From Pseudomonadota bacterium (GTDB lineage: Bacteria; Pseudomonadota; Alphaproteobacteria; Caulobacterales; Caulobacteraceae), in assembly GCA_023428785.1 (NCBI GenBank), contig JAEYWU010000010.1, positions 1-11,228 of the forward strand: DNA of 11,228 bases. The letters run 5' to 3'. The notes under the pieces are model-generated. The model saw nothing but the letters and a program-made list of their open reading frames with translations. It made no database searches and was not told the DNA's origin. Position numbers and translations under genes: made by a program. Of the stretch, positions 5,637 through 11,228 are shown piece after piece; within the stretch, counting starts at the first letter, position 1, and each line of letters begins with the position of its first letter.

Positions 5637-6125
5637 ATGATCGGCAGGGTCGCCCGGCACATAGCGAGTCTGCACCCGGGGTTATACGCGCTAGGCTTTG
5701 TTTTCGTGGGTATGGCCCCCGTTGCAATCGGCTACGCAGGACACGACGTTCCAGCCTGGCTGCCGGGTGCTTATGTGGTCGTTCTATCCGCCCTGATGTG
5801 CGGCTGGTGGTGGTCGATCAATTGGATTAGCCGCAAGGAACGCAGCCTACTGGGTTCTTCGGGCGACGCATTGCTCTATGCCGGGCCGTCGTTCGTGGGA
5901 CTGATTTCGCATCTTGCCGGCTGGTCCATGAACAACAGCGCGGCCGCCCTCGCTTTCTTTGGTCTCATGTTCGCAGCGATCTGGACGACGGCTCGCGCCA
6001 TGACGCGTGCTGAGGGTCGTGACGATGCCGGCACAACCATTTCCACCTGCATCCTTCTGTATTTAGCTCCGCTAGGTGCGTGGTTGTTGCGTCGGCGTAT
6101 CCAAGGCATTCTTGCCACCGCCTAG
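5637..6125 (+). CDS. Orphan multi-pass membrane protein, unrecognised family
   Basis: 162 residues. I do not recognise the family. Hydrophobic stretches at about 15-34, 42-62, 77-98, 103-120 and 136-152 suggest four or five membrane helices. A WWWS cluster (about residues 57-60) ends the second, and the C-terminus is Arg-rich (LLRRRIQG). The ATG lies nine bases after the fabI stop. The only nearby Shine-Dalgarno-like sequence (GGAG within the last fabI codons) is rather far away. A hand count over 420 bases gives about 61% GC, clearly below the fabI and ppc neighbours, and codons such as TTT, TTA and GGT are commoner. This suggests a recently acquired or weakly expressed gene. Its TAG overlaps the stop of the opposite DUF2306 gene within a shared CTAG. 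Confidence 0.72.
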   Translation: MIGRVARHIASLHPGLYALGFVFVGMAPVAIGYAGHDVPAWLPGAYVVVLSALMCGWWWSINWISRKERSLLGSSGDALLYAGPSFVGLISHLAGWSMNNSAAALAFFGLMFAAIWTTARAMTRAEGRDDAGTTISTCILLYLAPLGAWLLRRRIQGILATA

Positions 6126-6637
6126 CCGAAGAACACCTGCCACATCAGCCGGCCGGGCAGGAAGGTCAGCAGGCCCGCCACGATGAGGCCGCCGACGAAC
6201 ATGCCGGTCATGGCGCGGCGGTGGATGTGCACGCGGCGGCGGCGCGCTGCATAGACCGCCATGGGCAGGCCCACGATCGTCCAGCCGCTGAGCAGGTGGA
6301 TGAAGGAAAAGTCGCCGTGATTGATCTGGCGGATGAACAGGCTGGAGACGGCCGTCGTCGCCATGGCGATCACCCATAGCCAGCCCAGGGTGCGGTGGAG
6401 CGTCGTGCCCTTCACGCCGATCAGCAGGACCGCACCGATCCCCAGCGCCATGACGGCGGTCGCGATATGGAGCTGGATGGCGAAGGGCTGGGCGGCCAGG
6501 AGCGACAGGTCCGGGGCGTGGAGCGCCCAGTCCATACCCAGCATCGCCGGACCGTAGGCCGAGAGGAACCAGGCGGCGATCCCGGCCAGGACGAGCCAGG
6601 TCAGGACGGTGGAGGCGGCGGGGCGGCTGGCGGACAT
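6122..6637 (-). CDS. DUF2306-family membrane protein
   Basis: 171 residues from the ATG at 6635-6637, preceded on the minus strand by GGAG about eight bases away. An upstream in-frame ATG (6671-6673) would add 12 residues but has no such site. Five hydrophobic segments fit a small inner-membrane protein. The order QLHIATA, TLHRTLGWLW, FIHLLSGWT and HIHRRAM, each with a conserved-looking histidine near a helix, is that of the DUF2306 (PF10067) family. Its function is unknown. The paired intramembrane histidines would allow heme or metal binding, but that is speculation. The 3' end overlaps the convergent orphan gene by four bases (CTAG), leaving no room for a terminator. Confidence 0.82.
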   Translation of the reverse strand: MSASRPAASTVLTWLVLAGIAAWFLSAYGPAMLGMDWALHAPDLSLLAAQPFAIQLHIATAVMALGIGAVLLIGVKGTTLHRTLGWLWVIAMATTAVSSLFIRQINHGDFSFIHLLSGWTIVGLPMAVYAARRRRVHIHRRAMTGMFVGGLIVAGLLTFLPGRLMWQVFFG

Positions 6638-6718
6638 CGGGGGGCTCCGGATGGGGATGACCCCACAGACCATCAGGCCGGCCCAGCGTCATCGCGCGCT
6701 TCGGAAATGACCGGCCCG

Positions 6719-6754
6719 GCTTCGCGAACGACCACCCGGCGCCGTTCGCGAAGC
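6719..6754. repeat. 12-bp perfect inverted repeat between DUF2306 and ppc
   Basis: GCTTCGCGAACG (6719-6730) and CGTTCGCGAAGC (6743-6754) are exact inverted repeats with a 12-base spacer. Each arm contains TTCGCGAA, itself a palindrome, so the site can also be read as two identical operators 24 bp apart. It lies in the 206-base gap between the divergent DUF2306 and ppc genes. It could be a regulator-binding site for one or both, or a hairpin in a leader. No T-run follows on either strand, so it is not a standard terminator. Confidence 0.65.
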
Positions 6755-6843
6755 GTGAACGGCCACCTGTGCAGGGCGGGTGGACCGCGCCCGCATGGGT
6801 GATAGGGTCTGACGCCTCCTCCCCCCGAGACACCGGACCGCCC

Positions 6844-9537
6844 GTGACCCAGACACCCGACGACCCCCTGCGCGACGACATCCGGCTGCTGGGCGGGCTG
6901 CTGGGCGATGTGATCCGCGATCAGTCGGGCGGTGACCTCTATGAGCGGATCGAGGCCGTTCGGCGGGCGTCCGTGGCGCGGCGCCGGACCGGCGGCGAGG
7001 ACGGCGGGGCGCTCGAGGCGCTGCTGGCCGACCTGACGCCGGAAGAGGCGGCCGGGCTGGCGCACGGCTTCGCCCTGTTCTCCCTGCTGGCCAATATCGC
7101 CGAGGACCGGGCGGGCCAGACGCGGGCCTACGCCCAGACGGCGGCCGGTCGCCGGGCCGATACGCCGGAGGGCGCGCTGGAGCGGCTGGCCGATGTCGGC
7201 GTCGGCCCAGAGGTGGTGCGCGCGCTGCTTTCCAACGCCCTGATCGCGCCGGTTCTGACCGCCCATCCGTCGGAAGTGCGGCGCAAGAGCGTCATCGACC
7301 GGACCACCGCCATCGGCGACCTGCTGGAGGCGCTGGACCGGACGCCGGCCGGCGCAGGCCGCGAGCGGGCCAAGCTGGCCCTGATGCGGCAGGTGGTGAT
7401 CCTGTGGTCGACGCGGATGGTGCGGGCCCAGCGGCTGATCGTGCAGGACGAGATCGACACGGTGGTGTCCTTCATGGGCCGGGTCTTCCTGCAGGTGGTG
7501 CCCGAGATGCTGGCGGATTGGCGCCGGCTGCTGGATGCGCCGGAGCTGGGGCCGTTCCTGAGGCTGGGCGCCTGGGTCGGTGGGGACCGGGACGGCAATC
7601 CGAACGTGGACGCGTCGACGCTCAGGGCCGCGTTCCGGTCGCAGGCGAGGGCGGTGCTGGGCTTCTATCTGGCCGAGGTCCATGCCCTGGGCGGCGAACT
7701 GAGCCTGTCGGGCGAGCGGGTGGCCCTGACGCCGGAGCTCGAGGCCCTGGCGCGCGGCTCCGGCGACCGTTCGCCCCACCGGGCGGACGAGCCCTATCGA
7801 AGGGCCCTGACCCAGGTCTATGCGCGGCTGGCCGCGACCCATGCGGAACTGGCGGAACAGGCGCCGCCGCTTCCCCCCGCGTTCGAGGCCCGGCCCTATG
7901 AGGGGCCCGACGCCTTCGAGGCGGACCTGCAGGTGCTTCACGACAGTCTGGTCGCGGCGCAAGGGGTGGTGTTCGAGGACGACCGGTTGTCGCGCCTGAT
8001 CATCGCGGTCAGGACCTTCGGCTTCCATCTGGCGACGCTGGACCTGCGTCAGAACGCCGACGTCCACGAGCGGGTCACCGCCGACCTGCTGAAGGGCGCG
8101 GGCGTCCATGCCGACTATCTGGCGCTGGACGAGGCCGGGCGGGTGGCGGTGCTGGCGGGCGAGCTGGCCTCGCCCCGGCCGCTGTTCTCGCCGTTCGCGG
8201 ATTATGCCGAGGAGACGCTCAAGGAGCGCGAGATTCTGCTGGCGGCGGCGGAGGCGCTGGGAAGGTTTGGGCCGGCGGCGATCCGGACCCACATCGTCTC
8301 CAAGACGGAATCGGCCTCGGACCTGATGGAGGTCTACCTGCTGCTGAAGGAGGCGGGGCTCTATGATCCGGCGCGGCCCGAGGCCTGTCCGATCCAGGCG
8401 GCGCCGCTGTTCGAGACCATCGGCGACCTGCACGCCGCGCCCGAGACCCTGACGGCCCTGCTGGCCCAGCCGTCGTCCCTGGCGGTCGCGCGGGCGCGCG
8501 GCGTCCAGGAAGTGATGATCGGCTATTCGGACTCCAACAAGGACGGCTCCTATCTGACGTCGGGCTGGTCGCTGCATCAGGCGTCGCGGGCGCTGCGGGC
8601 CGTGACGGAGACGGCGGGCGTGCGGCTGCAACTGTTCCACGGTCGGGGCGGGGCGGTCGGCCGGGGCGGGGGCTCGGCTTTCGCCGGCGTGTTGGCCCAG
8701 CCGCGCGGCACGGTCAGCGGTCGCATCCGCATCACCGAACAGGGCGAGGTCGTGGCCAACAAATACGGCGACCCAGCCGTGGCGCGCATGAACCTGGACG
8801 CCCTGACCTGCGGGGTGGTGCTGGCCTCGCTGGACGAGCGGCCCGACCCGGATTCCTTCGAGGATCGGCAGAGCCTGATGCAGACCTTGTCGGAGGCGTC
8901 ACGCTCGGCCTATCGGGCGCTGGTCTATGAGACGCCGGGCTTTGCCGACTATTTCCATGCGGCCACGCCCATCGCCGAGATCTCGGAGCTGAAGATCGGC
9001 TCGCGGCCGGCGTCTCGATCGGCGACGGGCCGGATCGAGGACCTTCGGGCCATCCCCTGGGTATTCAGCTGGTCCCAATCGCGGGTCATGCTGCCGGGCT
9101 GGTTCGGCTTCGGCTCGGCGGTCCAGGGGCACGACATCGGCCGGCTGGCCGAGCTGGCGCGTGACTGGCCCTTCTTCCGGACTCTGGTCCAGAACATGGA
9201 GATGGTCATGGCCAAGGCTGACCTAGGCCTGGCCTCACGCTACGCCGGGCTGGTCGCGGACCGGGCGCTGGCGACTCACGTGTTCGACGAGATCCGCGCC
9301 GAGTGGGACCGGACCTATCAGGCCGTACTGGGGATCACCGGGCATGACCGGCTGCTGGCCGGCCAGCCTGAGCTGGAAAAGCTGATCGCCTTGCGCATGC
9401 CCTATGTCGAACCGCTCAACCATGTGCAGGTCGAGCTGATCCGCCGCAGGCGGTCCGGCGACGACGATCCAGAGGTCCGTGAGGCGGTCCTCCTGACCAT
9501 CAACGGCGTGGCGGCGGGCCTGAGGAATACAGGCTGA
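6844..9537 (+). CDS. ppc: Phosphoenolpyruvate carboxylase
   Basis: 897 residues from GTG 6844, near the usual 880-900. This cytosolic enzyme fixes bicarbonate onto PEP to give oxaloacetate, refilling the TCA cycle. Catalytic blocks are visible: TAHPSEVRRK with H141 (E. coli His138), GGDRDGNPN at 246-254, DLRQ with R402 (E. coli Arg396), and FHGRGGAVGRGG with H599, R601 and R607 (E. coli 579, 581, 587). The aspartate-inhibitor site appears complete: R607, K791, R851 and N895, the last in the invariant C-terminal RNTG. The usual TAHPT reads TAHPS. SDSNKDGSYLTSGW differs from the enterobacterial SDSAKDAG form and suits the alphaproteobacterial branch. I chose GTG 6844 because residues 11-13 then align with E. 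coli's N-terminus; in-frame GTGs at 6769 and 6799 would add non-homologous leader. No strong Shine-Dalgarno precedes 6844. Confidence 0.97.
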   Translation: MTQTPDDPLRDDIRLLGGLLGDVIRDQSGGDLYERIEAVRRASVARRRTGGEDGGALEALLADLTPEEAAGLAHGFALFSLLANIAEDRAGQTRAYAQTAAGRRADTPEGALERLADVGVGPEVVRALLSNALIAPVLTAHPSEVRRKSVIDRTTAIGDLLEALDRTPAGAGRERAKLALMRQVVILWSTRMVRAQRLIVQDEIDTVVSFMGRVFLQVVPEMLADWRRLLDAPELGPFLRLGAWVGGDRDGNPNVDASTLRAAFRSQARAVLGFYLAEVHALGGELSLSGERVALTPELEALARGSGDRSPHRADEPYRRALTQVYARLAATHAELAEQAPPLPPAFEARPYEGPDAFEADLQVLHDSLVAAQGVVFEDDRLSRLIIAVRTFGFHLATLDLRQNADVHERVTADLLKGAGVHADYLALDEAGRVAVLAGELASPRPLFSPFADYAEETLKEREILLAAAEALGRFGPAAIRTHIVSKTESASDLMEVYLLLKEAGLYDPARPEACPIQAAPLFETIGDLHAAPETLTALLAQPSSLAVARARGVQEVMIGYSDSNKDGSYLTSGWSLHQASRALRAVTETAGVRLQLFHGRGGAVGRGGGSAFAGVLAQPRGTVSGRIRITEQGEVVANKYGDPAVARMNLDALTCGVVLASLDERPDPDSFEDRQSLMQTLSEASRSAYRALVYETPGFADYFHAATPIAEISELKIGSRPASRSATGRIEDLRAIPWVFSWSQSRVMLPGWFGFGSAVQGHDIGRLAELARDWPFFRTLVQNMEMVMAKADLGLASRYAGLVADRALATHVFDEIRAEWDRTYQAVLGITGHDRLLAGQPELEKLIALRMPYVEPLNHVQVELIRRRRSGDDDPEVREAVLLTINGVAAGLRNTG

Positions 9538-9541
9538 CGTC

Positions 9542-9928
9542 CTAGTCCTTCAGTGAGGCGGGCACGACGCCGCCGTTGTCTTCCAGCGCCTTCCAGACCG
9601 CCTTAGACAGGGCAACGTTCTGCTCGGCCGAACCGTGCGCCCCGGCATGGACATTCAGTTCCTCGGCCAGCTCCTTGCGAGTGTCGAGGCTGGAGTCCAT
9701 GTCCAGCAACTTTAGCAGGTCCACGATCGACGTACGCCAGTTGCCGCCGCCGCCCTTCTCGCGGGCCAGGTCTTCGAGGATGGCCTCGACGTCCACACGC
9801 TCGGCGGTGACGGTGGTCTTACCGGCGGGGCTCGGCGCCGGCGCGGTGGGAGCGGGCGCGCGCTCTCGCTCTTCCTGCCGGCGCTTGCGGCCGGTGATCT
9901 TGTCCCAGATGTTCGACAGAATGCTCAT
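9542..9928 (-). CDS. DUF3597-family protein
   Basis: 128 residues from the ATG at 9926-9928, preceded on the minus strand by AGGGAG about seven bases away. The frame stays open further upstream to an ATG at 10073-10075, but that extension runs through the divergent promoter region and lacks homology-like character. An amphipathic start (MSILSNIWDKITG) leads into a charged stretch and an Ala/Pro linker (about 24-36). A helical domain follows (about 42-128) with WRTSIVDLLKLLDMDSSLDTRKELAEEL, the hallmark of DUF3597 (PF12200). The function is unknown. The domain has no signal peptide or membrane helix. The gene ends four bases from the end of ppc on the opposite strand. Confidence 0.87.
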   Translation of the reverse strand: MSILSNIWDKITGRKRRQEERERAPAPTAPAPSPAGKTTVTAERVDVEAILEDLAREKGGGGNWRTSIVDLLKLLDMDSSLDTRKELAEELNVHAGAHGSAEQNVALSKAVWKALEDNGGVVPASLKD

Positions 9929-9963
9929 GCGTCCACTCCCTTGTCTCAGGCGTGGACAGAATG

Positions 9964-9979
9964 CGGAGCAGGGGCTCCG
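9964..9979. repeat. Short hairpin in the DUF3597 leader region
   Basis: CGGAGC (9964-9969) and GCTCCG (9974-9979) form a six-pair stem with a four-base loop, 35 bases upstream of the DUF3597 start. Its role is unknown and it could be chance in GC-rich DNA. Confidence 0.3.
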
Positions 9980-9994
9980 GGTTTCACTATCTTG

Positions 9995-10010
9995 TGTCCG
10001 GTTGCGGACA
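9995..10010. promoter_or_regulatory. 16-bp palindrome between divergent DUF3597 and DUF1508 genes
   Basis: TGTCCG (9995-10000) and CGGACA (10005-10010) are perfect inverted repeats around a four-base spacer, near the middle of the 149-base divergent gap. A further GGACA half-site lies at 10015-10019 and another at 9954-9958. The position suits an operator shared by both small genes, but no regulator is recognised. Confidence 0.4.
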
Positions 10011-10077
10011 GCCTGGACATTGACCCATCGCAAGCCGATGCGCGAGGCTGACGACAGCCAACCAAGGGAGGTCATCG

Positions 10078-10251
10078 ATGGCGCACAAGTTCGAAGTCTA
10101 TGAGGACAAGGCCGGCGAGTTCCGGGTCCGGTTCAAGTACAACAGCGAGATCATCTTCTCGACCGAAGGCTATTCGGATCGCTCGGGCGCCAAGCGCGCG
10201 ATCGAGTCGATCAAGAAATACGTGCCGGAGGCCCCGGTCGAGGACCTCTAG
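10078..10251 (+). CDS. DUF1508 (YegP-like) small protein
   Basis: 57 residues, MAHKFEVYEDKAGEFRVRFK onward, ending in AIESIKKYVPEAPVEDL. The pattern FEVYEDKAGEFRVRFKYN, then an EGY turn and an AKRAIESIKK helix, is a single DUF1508 (PF07411) repeat. E. coli YegP has two tandem copies of this unit, so this is the one-repeat form. The biochemical function is unknown. A strong Shine-Dalgarno (AGGGAGG at 10066-10072) lies five bases before the ATG, implying good translation. The gene is divergent from the DUF3597 gene and ends three bases before the stop of the opposite GST gene. Confidence 0.9.
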   Translation: MAHKFEVYEDKAGEFRVRFKYNSEIIFSTEGYSDRSGAKRAIESIKKYVPEAPVEDL

Positions 10252-10254
10252 GCC

Positions 10255-10956
10255 TCAGCCCTTCGACGGGATGTCGAGCCCGCGCTGGACCGCCGGCCGG
10301 GCGAGACCCCGCTGGAGCCAGGCGTCGACATGGGGGAAGTCGGCGTAGCCGACGATCTCGCCCGCGCCATAGAAGCCGATCAGATTGCGCACCCAGCCCA
10401 GGGTCGCGATGTCGGCGATGGAATAGTCGCCCATGATCCAGTCGCGGTCCTTGAGGCGATCGTTCAGTACGCCCAGCAGACGGCGGCTTTCGGCGACGTA
10501 GCGGTCGCGCGGCCGTTTGTCCTCGTAGTCCTTGCCTGCGAACCGGTGGAAGAAGCCGAGCTGGCCGAACATCGGACCGATGGCCGCCATCTGGAACATG
10601 ACCCACTGAATGGTCTCATAGCGCTCGGCCGGGTCCTTCGACAGGAATTGCCCGGTCTTGTCAGCCAGATAGATCAGGATGGCGCCGCTTTCGAACAGGG
10701 CCAGGGGTGCGCCACCCGGACCGTCCGGATCGAGGATGGCGGGGATCTTTCCGTTAGGATTGAGCGACAGATATTCCGGCCCCCAGGTCTCGTTGGCCGT
10801 GATGTCGATCAGGTGGGCCTCATAGGGCAGGCCCGTTTCCTCGAGCATGATGGAGGCCTTCACGCCGTTGGGCGTGTTCAGCGAATAGAGCTGGAGCCGG
10901 TCGGGGTGTTTCGGCGGCCATTTGGTCGTGATCGGAAAGGCGCTGAGGTCGGCCAT
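10255..10956 (-). CDS. Glutathione S-transferase, Nu-class-like (YfcG/YghU-type)
   Basis: 233 residues, cytosolic. The thioredoxin-like domain spans about 21-105 with LYSLNTPNGVKASIMLEE; T28 and N30 match the catalytic Thr/Asn (TPNG) of YfcG and YghU, which act as glutathione disulfide-bond oxidoreductases. NPNGKIPAI (66-74), with the cis-Pro at 72, and LFESGAILIYLA (87-98) form the GSH site. The helical C-terminal domain (about 112-225) has QWVMFQMAAIGPMFGQ and the GDYSIADIATLGW N-capping/hydrophobic-staple region. There is no cysteine in the chain, as expected for this group where GSH supplies the thiol. About 20 residues precede the first strand, more than in YfcG. The ATG has GGAG about ten bases upstream. 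It stands divergent from a lipoprotein gene. Confidence 0.93.
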   Translation of the reverse strand: MADLSAFPITTKWPPKHPDRLQLYSLNTPNGVKASIMLEETGLPYEAHLIDITANETWGPEYLSLNPNGKIPAILDPDGPGGAPLALFESGAILIYLADKTGQFLSKDPAERYETIQWVMFQMAAIGPMFGQLGFFHRFAGKDYEDKRPRDRYVAESRRLLGVLNDRLKDRDWIMGDYSIADIATLGWVRNLIGFYGAGEIVGYADFPHVDAWLQRGLARPAVQRGLDIPSKG

Positions 10957-11108
10957 CAGGGAGGCTCCATCGGAATGCGAGGAGGCTCATCTGGGAGTAC
11001 GCGCCGGATTTGCAACCGCGCTGGATGCGGATTGGCGAAATCCCGCAAGCGGAACCGTGGACACAGCGCGGACGCTATCCCTTTGACCTGCCGAGCGAGG
11101 ACCGCCCC

Positions 11109-11228
11109 ATGAAACGCACCCTGATCGCCGCCGCATCGCTGCTGGCCCTGGCCGCCTGCCAGCGGGAGCCGGAGACCGAGGCGGACCTCGACGCATCGAC
11201 GACCGCAGCCGAGGACGTCGCCAACGAG
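11109..11228 (+). CDS. Predicted lipoprotein, N-terminal part (cut by window edge)
   Basis: Only the first 40 codons are in the window. MKRTLIAAASLLALAAC is a textbook lipoprotein signal peptide with lipobox LAAC, so C17 should be lipidated by Lgt after export. The residue after the cysteine is Gln, which does not favour inner-membrane retention. The mature start is acidic (E, D) and Ala/Thr-rich, likely a flexible linker. GAGG lies about eight bases before the ATG. The family cannot be named from this fragment. Confidence 0.75.
   Translation, partial: MKRTLIAAASLLALAACQREPETEADLDASTTAAEDVANE

Noticed and set aside
6719..6754. LexA (SOS) operator upstream of ppc
   Set aside because: GAAC and GTTC words are present, but not in the alphaproteobacterial GTTC-N7-GTTC direct-repeat arrangement.
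6673..8640. A 655-codon open frame on the minus strand across ppc
   Set aside because: It is entirely antisense to clear PEP carboxylase sequence; its Arg/Gln/Gly/Pro-rich composition is what the complement of high-GC codons yields, and no family is recognisable.
9929..10075. Longer start for the DUF3597 gene (177 codons)
   Set aside because: The extra region is the divergent promoter area with palindromes; the ATG at 9926-9928 has a proper Shine-Dalgarno and gives the family's usual N-terminus.

Overview
The window is GC-rich, compactly packed chromosomal DNA. The gene content fits an alphaproteobacterium, most likely Caulobacterales such as Brevundimonas or Caulobacter. It includes a BON protein with an SWFGD-like motif, an adrenodoxin-type ferredoxin, an alphaproteobacterial-looking PEP carboxylase, and DUF3597 and DUF1508 proteins. 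Several candidate promoters resemble the Caulobacter housekeeping pattern TTGACGS-N10-14-GCTANAWC. The genus is an inference from protein style and promoter shape, not from a marker gene.

Layout from left to right. At 46-978 (-) is a long low-complexity protein ending in a BON domain. At 1160-1480 (+) is a [2Fe-2S] ferredoxin, probably translated from a leaderless mRNA. At 1636-3343 (-) two metal-transport-like genes follow one another: a NiCoT-like membrane protein and a His-rich zinc-type cation diffusion facilitator. Each has its own, different palindrome just upstream. At 3458/3518-4750 (+) is a CPA1 Na+(K+)/H+ antiporter with a problematic start codon. Next come fabI (4809-5627, +), a lower-GC orphan membrane protein (5637-6125, +) and a DUF2306 membrane protein (6122-6637, -). 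ppc (6844-9537, +) meets a DUF3597 gene (9542-9928, -) tail to tail. A 57-residue DUF1508/YegP-like gene (10078-10251, +) meets a Nu-class-like glutathione S-transferase (10255-10956, -). The window closes inside a new lipoprotein gene (11109 onward, +).

Most genes are housekeeping or stress and homeostasis functions: type II fatty acid synthesis, anaplerosis to oxaloacetate, cation and pH balance, metal export, and thiol chemistry. No phage, transposase, CRISPR array, tRNA or rRNA was seen. The most informative signals are regulatory. A 21-bp perfect dyad fills the promoter spacer of the NiCoT-like gene, and an ArsR-like dyad precedes the CDF gene. A likely ATT start (or an in-frame amber codon) sits at the antiporter. 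A 12-bp inverted repeat built on two TTCGCGAA palindromes lies upstream of ppc. I do not see a clearly new multi-gene system; the metal pair is the closest thing to a small uncharacterised module.
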